Positions 52,735 through 61,968 of a DNA stretch of 64,000 nucleotides are shown here, one piece after another (the stretch's first letter is position 1; every line of letters begins with the position of its first letter). The stretch is from Parabacteroides sp. Marseille-P3160 (GTDB taxonomy: Bacteria > Bacteroidota > Bacteroidia > Bacteroidales > Tannerellaceae): NCBI RefSeq assembly GCF_900162725.1, contig NZ_LT799418.1:1410831-1474830 (forward strand), written 5' to 3'. Position numbers and translations under genes: made by a program. The notes beneath the pieces are model-generated. The model saw nothing but the letters and a program-made list of their open reading frames with translations, did not search any database and was not told the origin of the DNA.

Positions 52735-52738
52735 TTTC
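52693..52738 (+). terminator. Terminator of the RND operon formed by the repeat array
   Basis: AAATCCAGTGCACT (52693-52706) and AGTGCACTGGATTT (52721-52734) form a perfect 14-pair stem with a 14-base loop, followed by more Ts to 52737. The last two repeat copies thus double as an intrinsic terminator. Confidence 0.6.
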
Positions 52739-52814
52739 CGTATAAGTTACGGCTTTTGGGACAAGTTACAGCCCCTTTTCTTATCCGGATACTTCCTTCG
52801 GGAAAGTAAGGAGA

Positions 52815-54209
52815 CTAATTTAATATCAGTTCGATTACCGGAACTTCCACGTCCGGGCGTTCTACCGGAAGGGACAGGATGACATCGTCTTCACCCGTAC
52901 TTTCTGTCGTATGGGAACCTTTCACTGCTTGCGTGCGGAACTGGATTTCCGAATCGTCATTCAGCAGTTGGGCATACTTGATCCTTCCTTTGTAACCGGG
53001 GAGATTCAATGATTTGAACGGCCATTCCAATACGTGGATGTATAGCCGCTTCGTTTCCGGGTTGTAGGTAAGGAAGCAGTTTTGCGGAACTTTAAAATCA
53101 TCCGGCGCTTGCGTACAACCGTAAATAGAACGACTGTGGAACTTCATCCACCGGCCGATGGCGCTCAGCCGTTCGTCCGCCCGGTCGTCGAAAACACCAC
53201 GTGCCGTCGGACCTACGTTCAGCAACAGGTTTCCCCCTTTACTGACTGTTTCGATCAGCATGACTACCAATTGATGCGGGCTTTTCCACGTATATTCGTC
53301 CCGGTAGTATCCCCACGAGCCGGAGAAGGTTTGGCAGGTCTCCCAAGGGACGCGAACACCGTTTACAGTCGGCCATTCCTGCGGCATAAACTGTTCGGGA
53401 GTCACAAAATCCCATCCCCACGTCGTGTCGTCCAAATCCAGGCGGTTGTCTACTAAAATCTGAGGTTGAAGTTTGCGGATCACTTTCAACAATCCTTCAG
53501 CATCCCAGTCTTCATGTCCCTTGCCCTCTTCCCCGGGGTATGAAAAGTCGAGAAATAGTTCGTCGATTTGTCCGTATTGGGTCAGAAGTTCTGTTAATTG
53601 ATCCTTCATATACTGTTGATACTTTTTCAGATTCCTTTTCTCATTGGCCTTAACCCTCTCTTCCTTAGTCTGGGGAGCATTAGGGTGCATGCGGTCGTAG
53701 GGGAAATCAGGATGGTGCCAGTCGATCAACGAGTAGTAAAATCCGATCTGGATGCCCGCGTTGCGAAACGCCTCCACGAAAGGCCGGATTAAATCTTTCT
53801 TATAAGGCGTGTTTGTTACCTTGAAGTCCGTATATTTACTATCCCAAAGGCAGAATCCGTCATGATGTTTGGTTGTGATCACCACGTATTTTACTCCTGC
53901 AGCTTTGGCTTTGGCCGCCCATTCTTCGGGATTATACAGATCGGGGTTAAAATGGTCGAAATAGGTTTGGTATGCCTCGTCACTAATCCGTTCTCTGTTT
54001 TTCACCCATTCGTGACGGGCAGGCAAAGCGTAAATTCCCCAATGAATGAACATCCCGAACCGATCATGTGTCCACCATTGCATGCGTTTTGTTTTTTGTT
54101 CCGGCGTTTCTTTCGCCCAGAGTGGCGTGTCGTTTTGTGCTGAAACCTTTTCCTGTATTGATAGGAAGAAGGACAGGCCGAGTAAGAAAAAAATAGTCTT
54201 TTTCATCAT
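52815..54209 (-). CDS. GH29 alpha-L-fucosidase
   Basis: A 464-residue exported enzyme (signal ending EKVSAQ). WWTHDRFGMFIHWGIYALPA and VITTKHHDGFCLWDS are the classic GH29 N-terminal barrel motifs. The nucleophile Asp is expected in DELFLDFSYPG, where the usual Trp/Phe-x-Asp-Gly is altered to Leu-Asp-Phe. GGNLLLNVGPTARG marks the end of the barrel, and a beta-sandwich domain follows. It likely removes fucose from mucin or milk glycans. It is monocistronic and has no adjacent SusC/SusD pair. Confidence 0.92.
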   Translation of the reverse strand: MMKKTIFFLLGLSFFLSIQEKVSAQNDTPLWAKETPEQKTKRMQWWTHDRFGMFIHWGIYALPARHEWVKNRERISDEAYQTYFDHFNPDLYNPEEWAAKAKAAGVKYVVITTKHHDGFCLWDSKYTDFKVTNTPYKKDLIRPFVEAFRNAGIQIGFYYSLIDWHHPDFPYDRMHPNAPQTKEERVKANEKRNLKKYQQYMKDQLTELLTQYGQIDELFLDFSYPGEEGKGHEDWDAEGLLKVIRKLQPQILVDNRLDLDDTTWGWDFVTPEQFMPQEWPTVNGVRVPWETCQTFSGSWGYYRDEYTWKSPHQLVVMLIETVSKGGNLLLNVGPTARGVFDDRADERLSAIGRWMKFHSRSIYGCTQAPDDFKVPQNCFLTYNPETKRLYIHVLEWPFKSLNLPGYKGRIKYAQLLNDDSEIQFRTQAVKGSHTTESTGEDDVILSLPVERPDVEVPVIELILN

Positions 54210-54442
54210 GTTTTGTTTAATTAGTTAGAAATAGTTTGGCTACAATAATTTAATTGATTCTATTATGTGAGATTTTGGGAATAAAAATAGCTACAATTTA
54301 TCTGGTAACAAAAACGAACCGCCTTTTTTCTCTCTTTGTGTGTCTAAATATAGTCTTACCTCGTCCATAAATTTGCAATCAAACTTAAGATAAAACCCGT
54401 TTAAAACCTATCATAACCGATGTTTTGTTTATCTGCATAAAT

Positions 54443-54480
54443 AAATAAGGCAGCTACCTGTTTTGGTAACTGCCTTATTT
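54443..54480 (-). terminator. Terminator of the tRNA-Ser gene
   Basis: AAATAAGGCAG (54443-54453) and CTGCCTTATTT (54470-54480) pair perfectly, extended by TACC/GGTA across a mismatch, starting 5 bases after the tRNA 3' end on the minus strand. Confidence 0.8.
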
Positions 54481-54484
54481 CCAG

Positions 54485-54572
54485 CGGAGAAAGCGGGATT
54501 CGAACCCGCGAAACCCTTTAGGGGTTTACACGCTTTCCAGGCGTGCCTCTTCAACCACTCGAGCATCTCTCC
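54485..54572 (-). tRNA. tRNA-Ser (anticodon GGA)
   Basis: Reading the minus strand from 54572, GGAGAGA pairs with TTTCTCC as the acceptor stem (one G-U), followed by discriminator G. The anticodon stem-loop CACGC-CTGGAAA-GCGTG gives anticodon GGA, decoding UCC/UCU. A long variable arm (AAACCCC-TAAA-GGGTTT) is diagnostic of class II tRNA-Ser, and the T arm is CGGGTTCGAATCCCG. The 3' CCA is not encoded. Confidence 0.96.
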
Positions 54573-54680
54573 TTGCTTACGGGGTGCGAATTTAGTCAAT
54601 AGGATTGAATATTTCACTATAATCCGCATGAAAATTGCGTTTTTCTCTTGCGTTTTGTGCGCAAGTCAATAAGGATCCGT

Positions 54681-55832
54681 TTAACCTTTCTTCTTTTTTA
54701 ATACATTGTTTAACCAGGCGAAACCCAGGATCGCGGAGCATAGGGAGGCTAAAAGGATAAATAATTTAGAATCATTGATAAAATGGCTATTTCCCTTGAA
54801 TGCCAATAGCGTAATGAATATCGACATTGTAAATCCGATGCCGCCGAGCATGCCTGCACCTGCCAACTCTTTCCATTTTACTCCGGAAGGGAGATGGCAG
54901 AGTTTGGCTTTGACCGATAGGTAGGAGAAAAGCGTGATGCCGATCGGTTTTCCGATAATTAATCCGGCCAGAATACCGATGGCGAAGGGTTCTCCCAGAG
55001 CGGCGTCCCAGTTGCCTTCAACCTGTATGGCCGTATTGGCTAAAGCAAATAAAGGTAGGACGAGAAAAGCAACCGGGTAGTGCAGGTAGTTGCGTATGCG
55101 TATGGATAGGCAATCCGGATTTCTTTTTTCAAAAGGGATTGCTATGGCCAGCAGCACGCCGGCGATCGTGGCATGTACTCCTGAATGCAACATCCAGTAC
55201 CACATCAGTACTCCTCCGATCAGATAAGGGAATAGGCTCTTTACCTTGAAATATTTGTTGAGAATCAGTAACAGGGCGAATACTGCAAGCGAGGCTCCCA
55301 AGTATACCCAGGAAAGTGAGGTGGAGTAGAAAAGGGCGATGACCAGAATGGCTCCTAAATCGTCAATAACCGCCAAGGCCGTTAGGAAAACTTTCAGGGC
55401 GAGCGGAACGCGGCTACCTAAAAGAGATAAGATCCCTAACGCAAAAGCTATATCCGTAGCCATCGGGATTCCGAACCCCGAATGGGTGGCGGTACCGGCG
55501 TTGAATAAGAGATAGATTGCAGCAGGAACCAGCATGCCCCCGATGGCTGCTATCATCGGTAAGTATGCAGTCTTGCGGTTCGACAGTTCGCCTTCACTGA
55601 GGTCCTGGACCAACTCGAGTCCGACCAGAAGAAAAAAGAGCGCCATCAATCCGTCGTTAATCCAGAGTGCCAGGCTATGCCCGCCGAGCGGATAATCCCA
55701 GTAGGAGAGATAGACCTCGCCAACACTCGAATTTGCAATTAATAAAGATATCAGTGTGCAGGCAATTAATATCAATCCACCTGATTTTTCACTGGAGATG
55801 AATCGTTTCCAGGTTGTTTTTATTAGGTTCAT
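54681..55832 (-). CDS. nhaA: Na+/H+ antiporter NhaA
   Basis: A 383-residue, roughly 12-helix antiporter exchanging Na+ or Li+ for protons. ALAVIDDLGAI contains the paired Asp residues that bind the ion, and MATDIAFALGILSLLG and AGMLGGIGFTMSIFI are also diagnostic. N-terminal FISSEKSGGLILIACTLISL is the usual beginning. Length is normal. It lies 55 bases downstream of the B12 permease gene in the same direction and could be partly co-transcribed, though the functions are unrelated. Confidence 0.95.
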   Translation of the reverse strand: MNLIKTTWKRFISSEKSGGLILIACTLISLLIANSSVGEVYLSYWDYPLGGHSLALWINDGLMALFFLLVGLELVQDLSEGELSNRKTAYLPMIAAIGGMLVPAAIYLLFNAGTATHSGFGIPMATDIAFALGILSLLGSRVPLALKVFLTALAVIDDLGAILVIALFYSTSLSWVYLGASLAVFALLLILNKYFKVKSLFPYLIGGVLMWYWMLHSGVHATIAGVLLAIAIPFEKRNPDCLSIRIRNYLHYPVAFLVLPLFALANTAIQVEGNWDAALGEPFAIGILAGLIIGKPIGITLFSYLSVKAKLCHLPSGVKWKELAGAGMLGGIGFTMSIFITLLAFKGNSHFINDSKLFILLASLCSAILGFAWLNNVLKKKKG

Positions 55833-55887
55833 TTTTTACTCGAGTTTGCCTTAAAGATACGAACTTTGGAAAAAGTGGAAGGTAAAA

Positions 55888-56925
55888 TCAATAAGTTCCT
55901 TTGCTTTTTCGCTGTTTTAGGATGACATAAAGGATGACGGGCGTACCGAACAATGGGGTAATTGCGTTCAGCGGAATGATGCCGGCGCTGCCCGGAAGGT
56001 GGCTGATGAGGTTGCATAACAGGGCCATGACCGATCCGGAAAGGATGGTGACCGGCAGAAGTGATTTATGGTTGGAGGTTTTCAATATAAGACGTGCCAT
56101 ATGGGGGACGGCTAAACCGAGAAAGGAAATCGGGCCGCAAAAGGCGGTCGTGACCGCGGTCAGCAATCCGGTGCAGAACAGGATCATCAGACGTACGGCC
56201 CGCACCTTGATTCCCAAATTGATGGCATAGTTTTCTCCCAGCAACAGAGCATTCAGCGGCTTAATGAGCAACAGGGAAAAGATCAGCCCTGCGGATACCG
56301 CAATGATATAAAAAGGGAGTTGCGCGGATGAAACGCCAGAGAAGTCACCCATACCCCAGATGGTATAGACGAAAACACTTTCACTGGTACTCCAGAATTT
56401 CATCAACGTAATGAGAGAGGAGGAGAGGTAGCCTACCATAATACCGATGATCAGAAGGAGGATATTATTGCGTACGATCGACGAGAAAGCGATGATAATC
56501 CCCAAGACAAGCAAAGAGCCGAGGAAAGCCCCCAGTACGATTATAAGGGAATGGGGCAGGAAGAAGGAGGAAAAACCGCTGAATGCGCTCCCGATGGTGA
56601 GCATGACAACCGCCACGCCTAAGCTGGCGCCCGAGCTGATACCCAGAATTCCGGGATCGGCCAATGGATTCCGAAAGAAAGTTTGAAGCATTAACCCCGA
56701 GACGGCCAGCGCTCCGCCGGTGAAGAGCGCGGTGACGGCCTGGGGAAGTCGCGATTCCAGTACGATCTGTTGCCAAGCTTCCCTTTCCGCCGAATGCCCG
56801 AGCATAATATTCCAAACGCTTGGAGCAGGAATCCGCACGGAACCGAACAGCAGGTTGGCAAAGAAAAGCAAAGCGATTGCCAGCAGCAGTAAAAATGAAT
56901 ATGTGATTCCGGAGGATACTTTCAT
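55888..56925 (-). CDS. btuC: FecCD/BtuC-type ABC permease
   Basis: A 345-residue permease with about ten helices. SRLPQAVTALFTGGALAVSG and LMLQTFFRNPLADPGILGIS (adjoining) form the conserved BtuC/FecCD segment, and GPISFLGLAVPHMARL is the coupling region that contacts the ATPase. Given the riboswitch and partners upstream in the same operon, cobalamin is the likely substrate. The ATG at 56925 lies 11 bases after the stop of the binding-protein gene. No btuD-like ATPase gene follows; nhaA does. Confidence 0.85.
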   Translation of the reverse strand: MKVSSGITYSFLLLLAIALLFFANLLFGSVRIPAPSVWNIMLGHSAEREAWQQIVLESRLPQAVTALFTGGALAVSGLMLQTFFRNPLADPGILGISSGASLGVAVVMLTIGSAFSGFSSFFLPHSLIIVLGAFLGSLLVLGIIIAFSSIVRNNILLLIIGIMVGYLSSSLITLMKFWSTSESVFVYTIWGMGDFSGVSSAQLPFYIIAVSAGLIFSLLLIKPLNALLLGENYAINLGIKVRAVRLMILFCTGLLTAVTTAFCGPISFLGLAVPHMARLILKTSNHKSLLPVTILSGSVMALLCNLISHLPGSAGIIPLNAITPLFGTPVILYVILKQRKSKGTY

Positions 56926-56936
56926 CAATCGTTCCC

Positions 56937-58076
56937 TTATTCCTTCATTTTTTGATAATACTTCGGTTCATATCCGGGAAATAATTCGGGATGGAAAACG
57001 AAAGCCATATCTTGCAAGATATAATCCGGATGGATCGGCAGGTCTTCGTAATAGGTGCTTTTTCCCGTATTGCATTCATAGATACTCCGGTTTTTAAATG
57101 CGGTGAAATAACTGTAAGGCTTGTATTCGTTTGCTAAGCGGAGATAGGTGAGGTCTTCCATATTATTATACTTGACCAGCCATATTTCCGCCTCTCCCGC
57201 CTTATCGAGTACTGTTTCGAATGCCAGCGGCAAGGCTCCGGTAGAAGAATCATCCGCCCAGATGTAATTTGCTCCTGCATCTTTGACCATATTCGCTAAA
57301 AAACTTTTTCCGCCTGCAATATACCAAACATTTCCATATTTCAGGTCCATAAAAACGCTCGGACTCCGGTCTACCTGTTTGGTTTTTTCGCATATGGCCC
57401 GGTAGCGGCCAACTGTTTCATGGAAAAGCGAGTCTGCCAACGCTTCTTTGCCGATAAAAAGCGAGTAGAAACGGATCCATTCGGCGCGTCCCAACGGAGA
57501 TGACTCCATATAATCGGGCGTTTCGATCATCGGGATTCCTGTCTTCTCGACGTTTCCGTAGGGCATTCCCTGGATCGGAGTTGCGAATATGGCATCCGGT
57601 GAAAGCATTATCACCCTTTCTATATCGGGGTTGCCTGCCATTCCCAGGTCGGGAATCCGCCCTTCGGCGACCGCCTGTTTAATGTACGGGATGTCGATGT
57701 ATTTGGATTCACAAACTCCTTTGATAATTCCGATCGATTGCAGTTCCTGTAACGTGGCACAGTGGATGGTGGAATAAGCTACTACGTTAGTCAGAGGTGT
57801 GCGGATCAGTTTACCGGAGGGAAGGGAGGCGGGTAGGGAGGCGGACTTTTCAACCAAGACATACTGCTGCAGCACGCGGATGGTATCCCACGGATCACGC
57901 ACCGTGACCACCGTGTAGTCCGGCTGCCTGTTTACCTGGAATCCCCGGGCATATTCGACGGTATAACCCATCGCCCCGTTTGTGGCGGAAGTCTCCTTCT
58001 TTCCTCCTCCGCACGCAAACAGGCAGAAGAGGAGAGGAAGAAGGAGCAATTGGGAAAGAACAAGCCTCTTTTTCAT
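56937..58076 (-). CDS. btuF: Cobalamin-type ABC substrate-binding lipoprotein (BtuF-like)
   Basis: A 379-residue lipoprotein (LLLLPLLFCLFACG, Cys about residue 22). The two lobes joined by one helix are typical of class III binding proteins. VVAYSTIHCATLQELQSIG, PDIERVIMLSPDAIFATPIQ and FLANMVKDAGANYIWADD fit the FepB/BtuF group. It follows btuG by 9 bases and precedes the permease by 11, so it delivers cobalamin (or a corrinoid) from the outer-membrane receptor to BtuC. Confidence 0.82.
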   Translation of the reverse strand: MKKRLVLSQLLLLPLLFCLFACGGGKKETSATNGAMGYTVEYARGFQVNRQPDYTVVTVRDPWDTIRVLQQYVLVEKSASLPASLPSGKLIRTPLTNVVAYSTIHCATLQELQSIGIIKGVCESKYIDIPYIKQAVAEGRIPDLGMAGNPDIERVIMLSPDAIFATPIQGMPYGNVEKTGIPMIETPDYMESSPLGRAEWIRFYSLFIGKEALADSLFHETVGRYRAICEKTKQVDRSPSVFMDLKYGNVWYIAGGKSFLANMVKDAGANYIWADDSSTGALPLAFETVLDKAGEAEIWLVKYNNMEDLTYLRLANEYKPYSYFTAFKNRSIYECNTGKSTYYEDLPIHPDYILQDMAFVFHPELFPGYEPKYYQKMKE

Positions 58077-58085
58077 GAAAGCGGC

Positions 58086-59174
58086 TTAATTTTTAGGAAA
58101 GAAGGCTCCTGCAACATTGAGGCCGACTTGGAACTTGTCTTTCAATACTCCTGCCGAGGTAAATACATACATGTCGCCGCTTTCCACAGAATTAGATGTA
58201 CCGATATAAATATCCCCGTTGGAAGGATCGACATTCAGCGAGCAGAAGGATTTTACAATCGTGCCGTCTGTAACGAAGCTGGTTTGCGACAATTTTTCCT
58301 CTACGGCGTCATAGGTGAAAAATTCGGCGGTAATGGGATTTGCCGAGTAGGGAGATACGACTCCATAAATTTTATCTCCTGCCGGATTGATCGCCATAAA
58401 ATGGGCTGTCGTAATAGTGGTTACCTGATCTGTCGCTCCGTCGATTCGTTGCAGAGTATAATTAGGGTAGGTCCATGATATTAAATAAACATCTCCTTCT
58501 TTGTCAGAAAGTAATTGCACTGGGTCAGGCGCAACTTCTATGTCTTTCGTTTTTGACATAGTGGCCGGATCGACTACCGAGACGGTTTTATCATAGTTGG
58601 GGTAGTTCATCCCGCCCGAATTGGCAACGTATAGCTTGCCGTTGGTAATTGTTACATATTCCGGATTATTGCCTACTTTCACGTCTTTTACCACCTGAAG
58701 GGAGGTCGTGTCGATCTGGGCTAAATAGCCATCATAGTACGTTACATATACTTTCCCTTGATACGTAGTAAAATATCTGGGGTTTTGCAAAGTTCCGTTC
58801 TTTTTCGATTCGATGGTCTGGATCTGCTTCCCGGCCCGGTCGAGTACACGGATAATGCCCGAGTTATAGACTGCGACATAAATTTTTGAGCCGTAAATAA
58901 CCATGTCCTGTCCGGTGTCTCCCAATTTCAAGCCCTCATTTGCCGTTTCGAAAACTTCCTGGTACTTTTTTTCTTCACTGATATAATACCCAAGCTCTGC
59001 ATTATTGGAGGTGAATTTTCCCTGGTTCAAAATATAAGCGCCTTCTTTTTGCCACCATTCTTTTTCAACGGGAACTTCGGGTTCATCATTGTCTGAACAG
59101 GAAATGAACGCTGTTGCAAATGCTGCAAATAATACCGTTTTCAATAAAAAAAATCTTGCTTTCATAATTCTCAT
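58086..59174 (-). CDS. btuG: BtuG-like surface lipoprotein, DUF5074 beta-propeller
   Basis: A 362-residue lipoprotein. The signal ends FATAFISC, followed by an acidic stretch (SDNDEPEVPVEKEWW) that is typical of surface-exposed Bacteroidetes lipoproteins. The rest is a YVTN/seven-bladed propeller: repeats such as YITNGKLYVANSGG (YVTITNGKLYVANSG), SVVDPATMSKTKDIEV and GNNPEYVTI. In Bacteroides, BtuG proteins bind vitamin B12 extremely tightly on the cell surface and sit on BtuB. The order btuB-btuG here fits that role. ATG 59174 is preferred over a longer frame that runs back into btuB; ATG 59165 is also possible. Confidence 0.85.
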   Translation of the reverse strand: MRIMKARFFLLKTVLFAAFATAFISCSDNDEPEVPVEKEWWQKEGAYILNQGKFTSNNAELGYYISEEKKYQEVFETANEGLKLGDTGQDMVIYGSKIYVAVYNSGIIRVLDRAGKQIQTIESKKNGTLQNPRYFTTYQGKVYVTYYDGYLAQIDTTSLQVVKDVKVGNNPEYVTITNGKLYVANSGGMNYPNYDKTVSVVDPATMSKTKDIEVAPDPVQLLSDKEGDVYLISWTYPNYTLQRIDGATDQVTTITTAHFMAINPAGDKIYGVVSPYSANPITAEFFTYDAVEEKLSQTSFVTDGTIVKSFCSLNVDPSNGDIYIGTSNSVESGDMYVFTSAGVLKDKFQVGLNVAGAFFPKN

Positions 59175-59184
59175 TTTTAAGTTT

Positions 59185-61185
59185 TTAAAAAGTCCATGCG
59201 GCCGATACCCGGAAAGAATGCCCGGGCATCGGGTAGGATTGTATAATCTCGTAATTCTCATTCGCTAAATTCAGGAAATCGGCCTGCAGCCGCAAAGCTG
59301 ATGATTCGCTAAAGGCAAACGTCCGGTTGACGGAAACGGTATGATCCCAATAAGGATCCAGCCGGTTGCGCCGGATATTCTCAAGAAAAGAATACCTTAC
59401 GCCGGAAGCCACAACGCTATAAGACAAGTTTATCCAGGGAGTCAGCAAGCTCACCGCCCCGTTTCCCGAATGTTTGGGAGTGTAAGGGATCTGCGCTTTG
59501 TAGTTTTTCGCTTCGGGATTTGTCAGGTCGATGGCCGATTGATAGCTATAGGAACCGTTGACGCGGAGCGAAAGGCATTTCCCCAGAAGTACCGACATCC
59601 CGACGTTGATGTCTACGCCTTTGATGTCCACGGACCCGACATTCATCATTTTCCACATGAAGAGCGTCGGTGAAATGGCCGCTATCTTGTCTTCGACTTT
59701 ATTATAATAAACATCGGCTGATACATCTACCCAGTCTATGGCATCGGACAGTTTTCCTATCCAGGTCGTCCCGATATTGTATTGTTGGGCATTCTCCGGG
59801 CGAAGTTCCGTATTTCCTATGCGGAAATAGTAAAGGTCATTGAATGTCGGCAACCGGTATATGTTTTTATAGTTTCCTCTCAGATGCCAGTTCGCTGCCG
59901 GTATCGGACGCCAGGAAAGGCTGACGGCGGGGGATAGCTTTTTCTTATCGTCCGGCTTTTCTCCCGTCTTCACGCTTTCATGGGCGAAGGTCGCAAGCAA
60001 TCCGGTGATGAAGATCAGCCTGTCTGTTTCGTATTTCATCCGGAGCGCCGACAGTGATGTCGTTCTTCCGGGATCCTGTCCGGAATAGTTTATCTTTAAA
60101 TCATTGGATGACAAGTCTTGCCCCAGGGAAAAGTGAAGGTGGCGGATGGGCTTGTAAAGAAGAGTTGCCGACGCGTAATATTCGCGTTGGGTATAAATGT
60201 TATCTACATAGCCGTCGATGTAATTGCCATAATCTTTATAAAAGGAGTAGGAGCGGGTAAACTTGGCATTTCCCTTGATGGAAAAGCATTTGCCCAACTC
60301 ATTCTTATAGGATGCCTGGACAAATAGATCTTTGTCTTTAAGCCGGTCGTCTGCCTCTATGTTATAGGAGATGGCACTTCCCGGAAGTCCCCGGTCGGAA
60401 TGGAAATAATTTCCCTTGACCCGCAAGTCGCCGCCTTTCCCGAAAGAGCCGTAGAGATTGAGTTCTCCGCGCAGGATATCTACGTCGGAGTTCAGGCGCT
60501 TGCGGCGTTCGATCTCCGCACCGTTGTTGAAGTCGAAAGGATAATTTCCGTCCGCCCGTTGCCATTCCCCGTTGGCCGAATAGGTGAACACCGGGGTTAG
60601 TTGTTGTGTGAAAGAGAGGAAAGGAGCGAATAGCCCGAACGAACCTGTACGGGTCTGTACCGTGCCTGCCTGCTTCTTGCCTTCAAAGGTGGGCGTCTGA
60701 GTCTCGATGGACAGGATGCCGACCGAGGCGAAACTGCGTGCAGGCTGGAAGATGTCGTCCGACTGCCCGATGGCAATGCTTACGGTCGATATGTTCTCCA
60801 ATGAGAAACGGCCGATGTCGACCTGCCCGGATTGTACGTCGCTAACAGCCACTCCGTCATAGGTTACGGCGGTATGTTGCGCTCCGAAGCCGCGTATGGA
60901 TACGGTCTTCAGTCCGCCGATACCTCCGTAGTCTTTTACGGATACACCTGCAAAACGGCGGACGGCATCCGGAAGCGACTGGATACCCAATTGATTGATT
61001 TCTTCGTGTGTTATCCTCTGTAAAGGAGCGGTTGCCCGGCTGATGGAGGGCATGGCTTTCGTTTTTACCTCCACGGGCGCTAAGTATTGCGTACGGATAG
61101 AGTCCTTCCGTTGCGCAACTGCAGATGCACAAAATAAAAACAGAACCCCTGCCAGCAGAGTCCGATAGTCACATTTTTGTCTCAT
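59185..61185 (-). CDS. btuB: TonB-dependent cobalamin receptor (BtuB-like)
   Basis: A 666-residue outer-membrane receptor. The signal is LLAGVLFLFCASAVAQ. The plug domain follows (INQLGIQSLPDAVRRFAGV, KTVSIRGFGAQHTAVTYDGV), then a 22-strand barrel ending SFRVSAAWTF. ATG 61185 is preferred; the frame extends upstream only to a TTG at 61206. A cobalamin riboswitch about 70 bases upstream strongly identifies the ligand. It is the first gene of btuB-btuG-btuF-btuC, all separated by about ten bases. Confidence 0.9.
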   Translation of the reverse strand: MRQKCDYRTLLAGVLFLFCASAVAQRKDSIRTQYLAPVEVKTKAMPSISRATAPLQRITHEEINQLGIQSLPDAVRRFAGVSVKDYGGIGGLKTVSIRGFGAQHTAVTYDGVAVSDVQSGQVDIGRFSLENISTVSIAIGQSDDIFQPARSFASVGILSIETQTPTFEGKKQAGTVQTRTGSFGLFAPFLSFTQQLTPVFTYSANGEWQRADGNYPFDFNNGAEIERRKRLNSDVDILRGELNLYGSFGKGGDLRVKGNYFHSDRGLPGSAISYNIEADDRLKDKDLFVQASYKNELGKCFSIKGNAKFTRSYSFYKDYGNYIDGYVDNIYTQREYYASATLLYKPIRHLHFSLGQDLSSNDLKINYSGQDPGRTTSLSALRMKYETDRLIFITGLLATFAHESVKTGEKPDDKKKLSPAVSLSWRPIPAANWHLRGNYKNIYRLPTFNDLYYFRIGNTELRPENAQQYNIGTTWIGKLSDAIDWVDVSADVYYNKVEDKIAAISPTLFMWKMMNVGSVDIKGVDINVGMSVLLGKCLSLRVNGSYSYQSAIDLTNPEAKNYKAQIPYTPKHSGNGAVSLLTPWINLSYSVVASGVRYSFLENIRRNRLDPYWDHTVSVNRTFAFSESSALRLQADFLNLANENYEIIQSYPMPGHSFRVSAAWTF

Positions 61186-61256
61186 AAAAGACGCGATAGG
61201 TGTCAATCCGTATAAGTTTTTCTGGCTCGTCCTCGAAAGCCATTTGAAATTAGTTT

Positions 61257-61457
61257 GTTTTGCAGGTCTTCTGACTTACTCTACTTTAGCACATCCTTCC
61301 CGGAATCCGGAAAACCGGCTTTGGTGCCTGTTTCCTTTCTTTCCAGTGGCCTGGGTTTGTCTAAAGCCTTAAAAGAGCTTACAGCAGCGGGACTGTCCAG
61401 GACTTTCACCTGATTCCCTTTTCATCCGGATCACGAACGGGATCTACGGAACAAAAC
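61257..61457 (-). promoter_or_regulatory. Cobalamin (B12) riboswitch
   Basis: On the minus strand the leader contains, in order, GGGAATCAGGTGAAAGTCC, GACAGTCCCGCTGCTGTAA, GCCACTGGAAAG and finally AGTCAGAAGACCTGC, the B12 box. GTTTTG at the 5' side (complement of 61452-61457) pairs with CAAAAC at the 3' side (complement of 61257-61262), closing the P1 stem. It precedes the B12 uptake operon and should repress it when adenosyl- or other cobalamin is bound, probably by hiding the ribosome-binding region. Confidence 0.93.
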
Positions 61458-61461
61458 AGTA

Positions 61462-61469
61462 CAAAAGTA
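61462..61469 (-). promoter_or_regulatory. -7 element of the B12 uptake operon
   Basis: On the minus strand TACTTTTG matches TAnnTTTG and lies just upstream of the riboswitch P1 stem. Confidence 0.55.
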
Positions 61470-61543
61470 ATGATTTTTACTATTAATATCTACTTTTAGC
61501 TACTTTTCTTAGGAGGTAAAGCCTGTATATATCAAAAAGAATT

Positions 61544-61551
61544 TAACTTTG
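61544..61551 (+). promoter_or_regulatory. -7 element of the DUF1573 operon
   Basis: TAACTTTG matches TAnnTTTG; the transcript would begin near 61558, before ATG 61582. This rules out the longer frame from 61549. Confidence 0.5.
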
Positions 61552-61581
61552 CAGCATATAATGGTTACAAAAGGAAAGACT

Positions 61582-61965
61582 ATGAAACGTTTGGTATTTG
61601 TATTTATGGCAATTCTGTTGGCTGCAGGTGTAGCATCTGCCCAACAAAAAAGCGCTGCTATCGTAGCAAGCGAAACAACGCATGATTTTGGTGATATAAA
61701 AGAATCGGCCGGCCCGGTTAGTTATACTTTTAAAATAAAGAACGAAGGGGAAGTCCCTTTGGTTATTACCCGTGTCGTAGCGTCTTGCGGCTGTACGACC
61801 CCGGCCTGGAGCAAAGAGCCGATCGCTCCTTCAAAAGGAGGAGAGATCAAGGTTACTTTCGACCCGAATGGCCGTCCCGGTCCATTTACAAAACCGGTTT
61901 CGGTTTACAGTAACGGAAAGACCGGCAGCTATATCTTAACCATTAAAGGGAATGTGATACAGTAA
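61582..61965 (+). CDS. DUF1573 protein
   Basis: A 127-residue exported protein (signal FVFMAILLAAGVASAQ). The single Ig-like beta-sandwich domain carries the DUF1573 marks THDFGDIKESAGPVSYTFKI, VVASCGCTTPAWSK and FDPNGRPGPF. The conserved CGC is characteristic, but its role is unknown; the fold suggests an envelope adhesion or assembly function. Another DUF1573 gene follows after 3 bases. A start at ATG 61561 is possible. Confidence 0.9.
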   Translation: MKRLVFVFMAILLAAGVASAQQKSAAIVASETTHDFGDIKESAGPVSYTFKIKNEGEVPLVITRVVASCGCTTPAWSKEPIAPSKGGEIKVTFDPNGRPGPFTKPVSVYSNGKTGSYILTIKGNVIQ

Positions 61966-61968
61966 AGA

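Noticed and set aside
54463..54672. Frames across the tRNA-Ser gene
   Set aside because: The sequence is fully explained by the tRNA and its terminator.
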